Positions 10,328 to 22,767 of a DNA stretch of 64,000 nucleotides are shown here, piece after piece. The DNA lies in the NCBI RefSeq assembly GCF_963583255.1, contig NC_084806.1, forward strand, positions 25,950,735-26,014,734, read 5' to 3'. Made by a program: the position numbers and the translations under genes. A model generated the notes under the pieces. That model did not search any database, was not told the DNA's origin, and saw nothing but the letters and a program-made list of their open reading frames with translations. The number at the start of each line of letters is the position of its first letter. The first letter of the stretch is position 1. This stretch comes from Pyrus communis (taxonomy: Eukaryota > Streptophyta > Magnoliopsida > Rosales > Rosaceae).

Positions 10328-12199
10328 TTGATGGAATTGTTTAAGTTAGAAGAAGATGAAGATATTAAGTCAATATATAGTTTAGATGATTTAAGTGATA
10401 ATGAGAGTATTTATAGTATAGAAAGTATAAATATGATAGATTCAGACTCAGAAGATTCAAGTAGTTCAAATAGTGATTTGGAAGAGTATATGTGTGCATT
10501 CATAGAAGAACAACATGAAAAAGAGTATAAATATATAAATTTAGGTTGGTCAGAAAAATGTCACAAGAATAGCAAGTTAGTTGCAAATAAATACTATAAT
10601 ACATATTCAATATTATGTGAAAAGTGTTATGGTAATAAGTTATTAGAAATTAATTCAGCAAAATCACAAGAAAGCACTGAAATATTAGGAAATACTATTC
10701 ATACTACAGAAAAGCCAAAAAATAGTTCTTTAATTACCATAAATTGTGAAATAAAATTAGCAAAAGAACACAAAATACAAACAACATATATGATAGATAC
10801 AGATAGTCCAAAGAGTGTCATAAGAGAAGAGTTAGTAACAGAAAAATATAGACAAAAATTAGCAAAACCAGTGAGAATAACACAGTTTGATGAGAGACCA
10901 GTTTATTTAACATATTGTATTAATAATGAGTCTATTAAAATAGAAAAACAACAATTTAATTTATCATTAACATTTGTTTCACCAGTAGGATCATATCCAT
11001 TCATTTTAGGTTTAAATTTTTTGAAAAGTTTGCAAGGTTTTTTATTTATGAATCATAACATAACATTTTTCAAAAGAGTCATCACAATAACTGATCAAAG
11101 TAATATTGTAGAAGCATACAAAAACATAAGTATAGAAGAGTCTAGTGGTCAAGATAGTTATTATTTAGAAAACTCAAAAGAAAATGATGAGCATAATAAT
11201 ATAGACGAGTTTGATGAAGAAATATTTGAACATGAACATCCAATTTTAGAAGAAGAAAAAATCTGTATAGAAACATTACAGTTAAATAGACCAAGGAACT
11301 ATAATAGACCAAAGAGTTTGGAAGAATTGTTACAATTAGCAGAAAAAACTAGAATTATAGGAGAAGACCCACAATTAGATTGGAGTAAAAATAAAATACT
11401 AGCAAAATTAGATATTATTAATCCAGATTTAACGATAAAGACAACTGATATGCCTTGTAGTTTAATAGATAAACAAGAGTTTGAGCAACAAATAAAAGAG
11501 TTATTAACTTTAAAAGTAATTAGACCCTCTAAATCTAGACATAGATCAGTAGCATTCATTATGAGAAAACATTCAGAACTAAAAAGAGGTAAGGCTATAA
11601 TAGTTTATAATTACAAGTGATTAAATGATAATATATATGAAGATTGTTATAACTTACCAAATAAGGATGAGCTTATAAATAAAATTTAAGAGAGTAAATA
11701 TTTTAGTAAATTTGATCGTAAATAGCAAATAAGATTAGCAGAAGAATCAATTGAGTGGACAATTTTTACTTGTCCAGAAGGACATTTTGTGTGGCTTGTT
11801 ATGCCATTTGGACTTAAAAATTCTCCATCGATCTTTCAAAGAAAGATGGACCAAATTTTCAAGAAATATGATAAATTTTGTAGTGTTTATGTAGATGATA
11901 TTTTAGTACATATTAAAAATAGAAGTGAACATAGAAAGCACTTAGAGATAGTTTGACAAGAATTTATCAATAATGGAATTGTGATTAGCAAAAATAAAAT
12001 TGCATACAAAAGCAAGATAAAGAATTTTTAGGAATGTATATTAAGTCAAGTACAATACAATTACAAGATCATATAACTAAAAATGTCTTAGAATTTCCAG
12101 TTAAGTTAGAAGACAAAAAACAGTTACAAGAATTTTTAGGATTGTTAAATTATGCAAGAAATTTAATCCCTGATTTAGAAAGAAAAACACCATTATTAC
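10328..12199 (+). pseudogene. Endogenous pararetrovirus protease-reverse transcriptase region (5' part)
   Basis: An open frame of 430 codons (10328-11620) holds an acidic N-terminus, a retropepsin-like domain and the start of reverse transcriptase. At 10796-10807 the protease catalytic triplet reads D-T-D where D-[ST]-G is required. After the stop at 11618 the RT continues in pieces with several stops, including the polymerase YVDD box at 11888-11899 and the thumb/connection region to 12199, where the hAT element interrupts it. RT continues into RNase H at 16528. Protease and RT are both non-functional. Confidence 0.8.
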
Positions 12200-15100
12200 T
12201 AGGCCTGGCAAACGGGTCGTGTCTATCGTGTTCGTGTCGTTTTCGTGTAACACCTGTTATCTTAACGGGTCGTGTCGTGTCACACCCGTTATCTTAACGG
12301 GTCCTTAACAGGTCGTGTCACTTTACCCAACGGGTAAAGTGACCCGACCCGTTATGACCCGTTAAGAAAAAAATATTTTTTTTTTAAATTTGCACATACC
12401 ACACATTGCCACATAAATATTACTTCAAAACATTAAAACATTTCTCGTTCAAGCACTATATCTACACTCGAAAATCCAAGCATATACAAACAATTTTGAC
12501 GGTTTGGATCGTTGAAATTAGTTTTGGAGAATTCGTAAAACGATAGATTGACTAACACTTAGAGTTTATTTATACTTTCATTAAGTATAACATAAGATTT
12601 TGTGGTATCCACTTGTGTAAATATTTTAAATTGAAGATCGAATTCATTCATTGTATTCATATAGGGTCAAGGAGTGTAGTTATAAAAAAATCATCAAAAT
12701 CGGAGTTAAAATAACTGTTAAATCGTGATTTTTCGTTTATAACCGTTGAAAAGCTTTGTCCCGTTACTTGATCTCAGAATGTTTTTTTTTTTTTGTGATT
12801 TTTTGATGATGTGATCTCCAAGCATATACAAACAATTTTGACGGTTTGGATCGTTGAAATTAGTTTTGGAGAATTCGTAAAACGATAGATTGACTAACAC
12901 TTAGAGTTTATTTATACTTTTATTAAGTATAACATAAGATTTTGTGGTATCCACTTGTGTAAATATTTTAAATTGAAGATCGAATTCATTCATTGTATTC
13001 ATATAGGGTCAAGGAGTGTAGTTATAAAAAAATCATCAAAATCGGAGTTAAAATAACCGTTAAATCGTGATTTTTCGTTTATAACCGTTGAAAAGCTTTG
13101 TCCCGTTACTTAATCTTTGAATGTTTTCTTTTTGTGATTTTTTGCTGATGTGATCTCCAAGCATATACAAACAATTTTGACGGTTTGGATCGTTGAAATT
13201 AATTTTGGAGAATTCGAAAAACGATAGATTGACTAACACTTAGACTTTATTTATACTTTTATTAAGTATAACATAAGATTTTGTGGTATCCACTTGTGTA
13301 AATATTTTAAATTGAAGATCGAATTCATTCATTGTATTCATATAGGGTCAAGGAGTGTAGTTATAAAAAATCATCAAAATCGGAGTTAAAATAACCTTTA
13401 AATCGTGATTTTTCGTTTATAATCGTTGAAAAGCTTTGTCCCGTTACTTGATCTCTGAATGTTTTTTTTTTGTGATTTTTTGCTGATGTGATCTCCAAGC
13501 ATATACAAACAATTTTGACGGTTTGGATCGTTGAAATTAGTTTTGGAGAATTCGTAAAACGATAGATTGACCAACACTTAGAGTTTATTTATACTTTTAT
13601 TAAGTATAACATAAGATTTTGTGGTATCCACTTGTGTAAATATTTTAAATTGAAGATCGAATTCATTCATTGTATTCATATAGGGTCAAGGAGTGTAGTT
13701 ATAAAAAATCATCAAAATCGGAGTTAAAATAACCGTTAAATCGTGATTTTTCGTTTATAACCGTTGAAAAGCTTTGTCCCGTTACTTGATCTTTGAATGT
13801 TTTTTTTTTTGTGATTTTTTGCTGATGTGATATCCAAGCATATACAAACAATTTTGACGGTTTGGATCTTTGAAATTAGTTTTGGAGAATTCGTAAAACG
13901 ATAGATTGACTAACACTTAGAATTTATTTATACTTTCATTAAGTATAACATAAGATTTTGTGGTATCCACTTGTGTAAATATTTTAAATTGAAGATCGAA
14001 TTCATTCATTGTATTCATATAGGGTCAAGGAGTGTAGTGATAAAAAATCATCAAAATCGGAGTTAAAATAACCGTTAAATCATGATTTTTCGTTTATAAC
14101 CGTTAAAAAGCTTTGTCCCATTACTTGATCTCTGAATGTTTTTTTTTTTTGTGATTTTTTGCTGATGTGATCTCCAAGCATATACAAACAATTTTGACGG
14201 TTTGGATCGTTGAAATTAGTTTTGGAGAATTCGTAAAACGATAGATTGATTAGCACTTAGAGTTTATTTATACTTTCATTAAGTATAACATAAGATTTTA
14301 TGGTATCCTCTTGTGTAAATATTTTAAATTGAAGATCGAATTTATTCATTGTATTCATATAGGGTCAATGAGCGGAGTTATAAAAAATCATCAAAATCAG
14401 AGTTAAAATAACCGTTAAATCGTGATTTTTCGTTTATAACCGTTGAAAAGCTTTGTCCCGTTACTTGATCTCTGAATGTTTTTTTTTTTTTGTGATTTTT
14501 TGCTGATGTGATCTCCAAGCATATACAAACAATTTTGACGGTTTGGATCGTTGAAATTAGTTTTGGAGAATTCATAAAACGATAGATTGACTAACACTTA
14601 GAGTTTATTTATACGTTCATTAAGTATAATATAAGATTTTGTGGTATCCACTTGTGTAAATATTTTAAATTGAAGATCGAATTCATTCATTGTATTCATA
14701 TAGGGTCAATGAGTGTAGTTATAAAAAATCATCAAAATCAGAGTTAAAAGAACCGTTAAATCGTGATTTTTCGTTTATAACCGTTGAAAAGCTTTGTCCC
14801 GTTACTTGATCTCTGAATGTTTTTTTTTTTTGTGATTTTTTGCTGATGTGATCTCCAAGCATATACAAACAATTTTGACGGTTTGGATCGTTGAAATTAG
14901 TTTTTGAGAATTCGTAAAACGATAGATTGATTAACACTTAGAGTTTATTTATACGTTCATTAAGTATAACATAAGATTTTGTGGTATCCAGTTGTGTAAA
15001 TATTTTAAATTGAAGATCGAATTCATTCATTGTATTCATATAGGGTCAATGAGTGTAGTTATAAAAAATCATCAAAATCGGAGTTAAAATAACCGTTAAA

Positions 15101-16519
15101 TCGTGATTTTTCGTTTATAACCGTTGAAATGCTATGTCCCGTTACTTGATCTCTGAATGTTTTTTTTTTGTGATTTTTTGCTGATGTGATCTCCAAGCAT
15201 ATACAAACAATTTTGACGGTTTGGATCGTTGAAATTAGTTTTGAAGAATTCGTAAAACGATAGATTGACTAACACTTAGAGTTTATTTATACTTTCATTA
15301 AGTATAACATAAGATTTTGTGGTATCCACTTGTGTAAATATTTTAAATTGAAGATCGAATTCATTCATTGTATTCATATAGGGTCAAGGAGTGTAGTTAT
15401 AAAAAATCATCAAAATCGGAGTTAAAATAACCGTTAAATCGTGATTTTTCGTTTATAACCGTTGAAAAGCTTTGTCCCGTTACTTGATCTCTGAATGTTT
15501 TTATTTTATTTTTTGTTGATGTGATCTCAAAGCATATACAAACAAGTTAGACGGTTGGGATCGTTGAAATTAGTTTTGGAGAATTCGTATGCCATCAATC
15601 AAGTTCCGTGTGTGTGTGTGTATATATATTTATTAAGTAGATTTAAATCTATTTATTTTGTATGTATAAATTATAATTGACTGGTTCACGGAATAGTACA
15701 TACATCACGTGTCACGTGTGTCATTATAAAAATAGTGAGATATGTCATGACAGTCATTTGTGTGATAAAAAGTTAATAACTTAAAAAAAAAAAAAATTTC
15801 TCATCACTTCTATTAATTTTCATTTTTCCCTCTCTTTTTTGTTTCCTTTTCAACTTTTTCTTATCATTTTCACTTTTCCCTCCAACATCTTTCCCTAATT
15901 CGCTCACTTTTTTGTTTTATTTTCAACTTTTCTTAACATTTTCATTTTCCCTCCATTTTTTTTTCAAAAAGGGGGGCAAGTTGGCAACGGCAAGAAATTG
16001 ATTATTGAAATTTGAATGTAAAGAAATCACATCAAATTTCAATGGATGCAAAATCATGCAATGCATCATGCATATTAAATTATTAATTAATAATTATTAT
16101 AGTTTTTATAAAATTTAATATATATATATATATATATATATAATTATTATAGATAGACTTAATATTTTGGGGGTATAATTATTATAGTATATATAATTAT
16201 TATAATTATTATAAATTTTATAGTTAATTTAATATATATATATATATATATATTATAATTTTTAGGGGTATACAATTGTAAAATTAATGTATATAATTAT
16301 TACAGTATTTTTTTAGGGTTATAAAATTATAAAAATAATATTCTGCTTATCGTGTATCGTGTTACCCACGTGTATACCCGAACCAACCCGTTATCTTAAC
16401 AGGTGCTTATCGGGTTACCCGATAACGACCCGATTCGTTATCGTGTCGATCCAAACACCTGTTAATTTTGTGTCGTGTCGTGTCGGGTTATCGGGTCGTG
16501 TCAGAAATTGCCAAGCCTA
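12200..16519. mobile_element. hAT-type non-autonomous transposon carrying a tandem array
   Basis: Ends TAGGCCTGGCAA and TTGCCAAGCCTA are inverted repeats, flanked by the perfect 8-bp duplication ATTATTAC (12192-12199 and 16520-16527), the hAT signature. Both subterminal regions are dense in GGGTCGTGTC and ACCCGTTATCTTAACGGG motifs, likely transposase-binding repeats. The interior is 12480-15590 tandem array plus an AT-rich 3' part with (GT)n and (AT)n runs. No transposase is encoded. It split the pararetrovirus RT/RNase H region. Confidence 0.9.
12475..15592. repeat. About nine tandem copies of a 340-bp repeat
   Basis: The marker GCATATACAAAC recurs at 12480, 12822, 13161, 13499, 13838, 14178, 14519, 14859, 15198 and 15532, a period of 334-342 bp. 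Length differences come mainly from a poly-T tract before GTGATTTTTTG. Copy ten is cut off near 15590. Units differ by scattered substitutions. Apparent minus-strand ORFs are repeat translations. Confidence 0.95.
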
Positions 16520-16527
16520 ATTATTAC

Positions 16528-17052
16528 ATAGTAAAACTAGCAAAATAGGACAAAAATATTTTAATAGTGAAGATATTGAATTAGTTCAAAATATAAAGGA
16601 ATAAATTACTCAACTTAAGCTATTAACATTACCATTAGATGTTAGTTACAAAATAGTTGAAACAGATGCTTCATCATTAGGATGGGCATGTATATTATAT
16701 CAGAAAAAACATAAGGTGTCACCAAAGTTTGAAGAACAAGTTTATAGATATTCATCAGGAAAATTTAGTGATGTACAGTTAAGATTACCATCAACTGATT
16801 TAGAACTTTTAGGAATAATTAACTCACTTGAAGCCTTCTCTTTATTCTTACATAATGAAGTATTTACGATTAGAACAGATTGTTAAAATATAGTTTCTCC
16901 TTATAATAAGATACATGCTAATAAACAGGCAGCCCGAAGATGGGCTAATTTTATTGATTCAATTACAGAAAATGGTTTTAAACCAATTTTTGAACATATA
17001 AAAGGTAGTGACAATACATTAGATGATATCTTATCAAGATTAATTCGTTGAA
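16528..17052 (+). pseudogene. Endogenous pararetrovirus RNase H remnant
   Basis: Continues the reverse transcriptase after the hAT insertion. It shows the RNase H start TDASSLGWA, a tyrosine/serine segment YRYSSGKF, the acidic ELLGI segment, IRTDC and a terminal DDILSRL. At least two stops (near 16884 and 17049) interrupt it. The absence of an integrase after it separates this from Ty3 retrotransposons. Confidence 0.75.
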
Positions 17053-17129
17053 CAGGAATGGAATATTGTGGACCATCATCCTCAAATAGCACAATATCAT
17101 AAGGCAGAAGAGCACATTTCAATAGCATA

Positions 17130-17921
17130 ATGATGCACTATGGAACTCCACAATTTAGTGGATTCCAAAATAGCATAAGCAGACCAACATCACCATCATT
17201 AATTACTTTCAACTTTAATGGCACTCTTGTTGAAGGAATCAGAAATCTAACTCTAAGGTATAAGCCAATGGTACCAAAACTCTCTGATAGGCAACAAGTT
17301 CTCTTAGATAATTTTTGGAATATCCAAATCAAACAGCCAAGCATAAGGTTAGGCCATGAAAAACTAATCAGAGCCTTAGAACAAGAGTTTGATAACTTTA
17401 ATTTTAATTTCCATCAAAGCCAGCATCATATTCATTCTCTTGAGCACAACCTTCAAGTCATTTCTAGAGACCATGAGTCATTACTTAGTAAGCTTACAAA
17501 AATGAATCAAGAACTCCAAACTGTTAGAATGCAGCATAAGGCAAGTGACACCCTAAAAAGAGAATTAAAAATAGGTTTAGAACCTGATCAACATAAGAAT
17601 AAAGCAAAAGAGGTTATTGAACCCATAACAATAAAGGCTAATGAGCCCAATGCAGAGAAAGAAATTAAGATTGAGCTCTTAGAAGAAGATATTGAAATGG
17701 AACAACATCAAAGTAATTAGCAACATCAGTATTTGAGTGATAAAGAAAAACAAGAAAGATATGAAAGTTTTCATAGGAATATATCTTTAGACTTAACATT
17801 ATATGATATCCTATTAGAAGAAATTTCAAAAGCAAAATTAAGAATAATGGCACCAGATATGCAAAATGAGATCATGAGAAGAGCATCACAATCCATGAAA
17901 GAGTTACAATTACAATTATAA
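17130..17921 (+). pseudogene. Endogenous pararetrovirus downstream ORF, coiled-coil protein of unknown role
   Basis: An ATG-started frame of 196 codons (17130-17720), followed after one stop by 17733-17921 in the same frame. The first 60 residues form a compact Pro/Asn-rich region; residues 85-140 have heptad-like Leu spacing with many Gln/His, followed by a Lys/Glu-rich tail. Position downstream of RNase H matches the extra ORF (often transactivator-like) of several caulimovirid genera, but no specific motif supports that. Confidence 0.5.
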
Positions 17922-18690
17922 TGTGCTTTGTATCAGTCCATCTTTGATCCCAAAACCAGGGATGAATATTATTACAAAGATGTATCTACCATATCTTTGT
18001 GATAGTATAGAGAGTTGTATTTGTAAACCAGAAGTTAGTATAGCTGTGGTCAGGATTAATATGAAAGATTATAGACCATGACATTTTAGTTATGAGTATC
18101 AGAAAAAGTATAATGTGGTAGAAGTTACCCCAACCTTACTATTAGAGTTTGACTATCTTGATAAAATATTCATTGATCATATTTCCCAACTAGAATAATT
18201 TCCTGAAAAGCTTATAAAAGTAGCAGAAGATTATCTAGAACAGTGGAAACAAATTTGCATAAGTTTTATTAATAGTCCTCCAAATTAGTATGAACATGTG
18301 CATAAGGAGAAAGCTATGCATATAGCCATGATTAAGGAAGAATCCTTTAGAATATCCTCTATATCCCCACATAGGTGGACTCCTTCATACAAAAATATTC
18401 TAAAATTTTAAGGGATCCAAATGTTAGCCTTAGATGAGTTTGAAGATTTTAGGTATGACATGTTACTAGTAGTAGAAGAAGAAGAAATGTATATTTACAG
18501 TAAGACAAAAATCAATCATCAGCCTTACTGGAAACCTCAAATTTTCAAAGGAGAAACAGTAAACATGTACAACAAGGTGAAAGAAGATAGAGAAAGAAAT
18601 GCAAAGCTAGTAGAAGGTGATGAACAATATTGGAACAATTTGACAGAAGAAGAACTGCATAACATTGACAACATGATGGAAGCATGAAGA
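17922..18690 (+). pseudogene. Endogenous pararetrovirus 3' ORF remnant
   Basis: Sequence with amino-acid bias like the preceding ORF and several stops, ending in an open 88-codon stretch (18421-18687) rich in Glu/Asp/Tyr. No recognised domain. Probably the C-terminal part of the ORF that begins at 17130. Confidence 0.4.
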
Positions 18691-18849
18691 GCTGGCAGCA
18701 AATTAACATAAGTTGAATAACATCATGCAAAATAATGTATTTTGATTAGATAGAAATGTCAACATCATTGTGGACCCCGCTCCAATAATGAAATAATGAC
18801 ATAAGAGTAAATAAAAAAAAAGAGCTTAACCCATTATGGACTTTTCATA

Positions 18850-18917
18850 CCTGAAATGTCATTTTGATTAAAAATAAACAGTAAAATGCCATTTTTATTA
18901 AAACTCCCTTGTTTTAA
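18850..18917. mobile_element. Right half of the Mutator-type MITE and 9-bp duplication
   Basis: The sequence from about 18855 to the terminal TTTTTATTAAAACTCCC aligns with the right half of the intact MITE at 61036-61188. It is followed by TTGTTTTAA (18909-18917), identical to 5508-5516. Confidence 0.55.
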
Positions 18918-19557
18918 AAGAATAAGAATGAAAAACACAAAATACAATATTTAGCCTAGTTTGGGTGCAACATGATATTGGTATTTGTGTGTTTTTCAAG
19001 AATGACTTCCAAATAAAGTAGAAAACACACGTATAAGACATAAAGCAAAAGAACAAAAAAAAAAAAAAAAAAAAAAACAAATTCATAGTGGGTTTTTGCT
19101 AACCTAACGAGGTTTTGATGAGGCACCTACTTCTTCTTGTAGAATGTTGTTCATAATGGCTGGCTAGGTAGGACTCACTTTACATTTAGGGCATGTTTGG
19201 TAGGCAGATGAGTTATCTAACCTATTTTTATACACAAGATACAAGTTATGTCTTATCAACTGTAATCAATCTCTGCCAATTCAAAGATACTTCCAAAGTC
19301 CTATTTCATCCAACCCACCAAACGAGACCCTTAGGATCTGTCTGGTGGCCCAATTGGGATAAGTTGTGATTAGCTAAAATGAACTTGAGTGTAGTATAGT
19401 TGTGTCAAAATGTGGAAGGACATGACTAGACAAGATGAATTCTGTTTCAATAGGTTTAATGATGATGATAAAATTTGTCGAAACTGAAATTGAACCGAAA
19501 TTTTGGTTTTTTTTTTTTTTCGGTTTTTCTTTGGTTCGTTTAATTTTGGCTTAGTTC

Positions 19558-19590
<33 letters not shown>

Positions 19591-21350
19591 CCTTCTTCTT
19601 TCATAAAAATTTAAAATACATATTTTTTAATTTGAAAATTCACAAGGAAGATGCGGGTGTACATTGAGATGGTGGCTGTGATGATGATGATCCACCAAGG
19701 AAACATGCATAAGGAATCTTTCAGCAAAATGAGGTATTCTAAAATACCTCTGATTTAGTCTCTGAGCTCTCAATCCCTCTTCTTCTCTGTCTCTGCCTGT
19801 CTCTAGTAGCCTGTTGGGTTGGATTGGATTGGATTTGTGTTAACACCACAACCACCAAGTTGGTCCTAGGATTTCTATTCGTCTTGAAATTTTCAACATA
19901 TTTGGGACTAAAACTATATTAACGATTGATTTGAAATTGGGCTTAAAAAATAAATATCCAACATAAATAAAAGTAATTATATTTAATTCGGTTTGGTTTG
20001 ATTTTTTTCGGTTTGGCTTTTTTTAGGTTTTGGTTTGGCGTTTGGTTCGATTTTTTGGTTTTTGGTTTTTTGAACCCATCCCTACAATAGAGTGGGTTAT
20101 CTAATCTATCCATATATACAAGTTACAAATCTTGTCTTGCAAAGTGTGACCAATATCTACTAATTCAATCCTATCTCTAAGACCCAATCACATCCAACTC
20201 ATCAAATGAGCCTTTAGAGACTCTAGTGTTGTAGAAATTCACTTTGCAGTCTTTTAAATCTTGGGTTACATTAGATTGTGCATCTGAATACTCCTCTTCA
20301 AAATTACTTGAATAGAAGAAAACAAGAGCTTGTTTGGTAACGACCATTTTATGGATACAAAACAATTGTAAAATGCTTCTGGTATGTTCTTTTAAAAGGA
20401 TAAATAATGAAAAAACAAAATACAATATTTAGCCTAGCTTGGGAACAACATCATATTGGTATTTCGTTTGTTTTTTAAGGGGTGGATTATGAATCTACAA
20501 TAGAGTGGATTATCTAAATCTTTATACAGGTTTACAAGTCATGTCTTATTAAACGTAACCAATCTCTGCTAACCCAATCCCTAAGGCTCATCACATCCAA
20601 CCCACCAAATGAGCCATATGGCTCTTGTGTTGTAGAAATTCACTTTGTTGTCTCTTAAAATCTTAGGTTACATTGGTTTCTGCATTTGAATACTCCTCTT
20701 CGAAATTGCTTGTATAAAAGAAAATTAGAGTTTGTTTGGTAACGTCTTGAAAAACTGTTGTTCATGTTATGGAACCAAAACCATTGTAAAATGCTTTTGG
20801 TATGTTGTTTTAAAAGAATAAATAATGAAAAACACAAAATATACTATTTAGCCTAGCTTGGGTACAACATCATATTGGTTTTTTGTGTCTTTCAAGAATG
20901 ACTTCCAAATAAAGTAGAAAACACAAGCATAAGATAAAAATCAGAGTTTAAGGCAAGCCTAATGGAGAAGTCAAACAATAATTGTCTGGTTCAACGACCT
21001 ACATATGTGATGCAAGGTTCATGTCATCACGATAGTTAGCCACAATTTAAATTATTAAAATTATAAAAATTATTAAAAACTAATTAAAAAATAAAAATTA
21101 TATATTTTTTTCTATAAATATCTAACCATGTTTTTCCGGTTTACCCTACATTTCAATATTTTCAATACTTTCAACTAATCTTTAATTATTATCTAGAAAT
21201 AAAAATATAAGTTATTTTTTCATTATTTTATAAAATAAAAAATACTAATATTTAATACGAATTATTTAGCTTTTTAGTTTAAGAGTGGAAATGCACAGTT
21301 ACTATTCACTACACACTGAAAATTAGATCTATCTTTATCAGTTGTCCTTT
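18918..21350. repeat. Repeat-rich intergenic region upstream of PMT14-like gene
   Basis: The interrupted repeat copy finishes at about 19090. Further copies of the same family lie at about 19130-19440, 20084-20475 and 20497-20940. Between them, 19480-20085 is a separate T-rich element bounded by GGTTTTTTTCGGTTTGG-like inverted motifs, with poly-T at 19561-19590. 20950-21350 is AT-rich putative promoter sequence. No gene seen. Confidence 0.55.
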
Positions 21351-21355
21351 TTTTA

Positions 21356-21574
21356 TTTTTATAAAGGGGAAAAGATTAATTAACAGCGCGTGCTCCTGAG
21401 AGTAGTGAATTACTCCTCTGTGTCGGCGGATAACTCAACAGGTAATTCCATTTCCACCAGGAGTTGAAGACCAGTCATCAAATTTGTACTCGTATAGAAT
21501 GCCACTGATTTGCCACCACCTCTCCTCTTCTTCCTCTTCTTCCTAATTATATATAATCTCCTCCAAAATTCTCT

Positions 21575-21611
<37 letters not shown>

Positions 21612-21753
21612 GCTTCGGCAGATTCTCTCACTACTCACTAGCATTCACTACCACTGTGGGGGATGCAGAGCGAGAGAGAAGTTCAAATACAATAAACCCA
21701 TTTGAGAACTCATCTCTCTGCAGCTCTCACACAGCTTTCTCACCAATTTTCAG
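21356..21753 (+). promoter_or_regulatory. Putative core promoter and first 5' UTR exon of the PMT14-like gene
   Basis: A TATA-like TTTATAAAGG lies at about 21357-21366. A (CT)n microsatellite at about 21579-21612, common in plant leaders, falls in the presumed 5' UTR. A consensus donor CAG|GTAACC at 21753/21754 pairs with TGTGCAG at 22740, giving a 987-nt leader intron ending 27 nt before the start codon. Inferred without transcript data. Confidence 0.5.
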
Positions 21754-22767
21754 GTAACCAATTTGATATGTGCTTGCACTTACTTTTTCTGGGGGTCTCT
21801 GGAAAAACAGTGTATCTGTTTTTGGCTTAAAAGTTTTCAGATTTAAATTTCGTTGTTTGTTCTTCTTGCATTCATATCCAAAGTTGTTGTCTTTTTTGAG
21901 TAAGATCCAAAGTTTTCTTTTAGGTGAAAAGGATTCAAAATTTAAAGATCCAAAAGGTGAGCTCCATTTGAGGCAATAGGTTTAATGATGATGATAGAAT
22001 TTGTTTACTGATGGGAATTTAATCCTATGACATACTTTGAAACAGCAATGCCTTTAAGTTTAAATTAACTGGTGGAAAATGTATGGGTTTGATCCCACTT
22101 ATTCGTTACTCCATTTAATCATATTGTGATTGCAAAATGCAAACTCACACTCTTTTCAGCAAATCTAGCTACTGCTGATTTCTGCAAGTCCTTAACTAGT
22201 TAACCATAACAATGTATGCATAGTTGCCCTTAGAAACGTACCGTATTTGGGAATCCATCGTCTTTCTCGTGTCTCAAACTTTGTACAGTGGTGCCATCTG
22301 GATTTTTTATGCTATCATCCAGGATGTTTTATGTTAATTAACTACTTCTTCGTTCGTATGTGAAGATACACACACACACACACATCTATGTATACACTTG
22401 GAATTTGTATTTTCAAGATTGGCTAAATGTAGAATGAGCAACAAGTTATCGTTGTGTAGGTTATTTATACCAAAAGCCTTTCGAATTGAAAGTCTGTTGC
22501 ATATTGACTACAACTTTAGCTAGAGAAAATTAACGGTACTTACTTCGGATCAAATAGTCGAGTTATTTTTATTAAAATTTTAATGTGCATGCGTATTAGA
22601 TTCTTCGATAAATAGCTACCTACTTAATACTGTTCATGAATTTGCCCTTCATTACATTTTGGTAGTGCTTGGCTTCAACTTGTCAACCATTGATCATTTA
22701 CTTCAAATACCTGCCTCCCAATTTTCTATTAATTGTGCAGGTTTGAGGGAGTTATTGCAAGAATATC

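Larger units (their letters stand above)
5575..18850 (+). mobile_element. Endogenous pararetrovirus (Caulimoviridae-like), decayed, near genome length
   Basis: An old integrated plant pararetrovirus. Order on the plus strand: promoter and leader, tRNA-Met primer site, 5' ORFs, coat-like region with CCHC knuckle, aspartic protease, reverse transcriptase, RNase H, then coiled-coil and acidic ORFs. There are no LTRs and no integrase, which with the RT/RNase H style points to Caulimoviridae rather than Ty3. Removing the nested Cassandra (7661-8653), MITE (9324-9444) and hAT element (12200-16519) with their target duplications leaves about 7.8 kb, within the size of one caulimovirid genome. Stops and frameshifts break every long frame, so it is not a functional virus. 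I could not identify the movement protein and do not assign a genus. Confidence 0.82.

Noticed and set aside
12718..14937. Repeated minus-strand ORFs of 60-72 codons
   Set aside because: Periodic at 340 bp; simply the tandem repeat read in one frame.
12475..15592. CRISPR-like regular repeat array
   Set aside because: Units are 340 bp, directly adjacent with no spacers, and the genome is eukaryotic.
5575..18850. Active integrated virus
   Set aside because: Three transposons, many stops and frameshifts and a lost protease motif make it non-functional.
21410..21631. Minus-strand ORF rich in Arg-Glu repeats
   Set aside because: Reverse-strand reading of the (CT)n leader of the PMT14-like gene.
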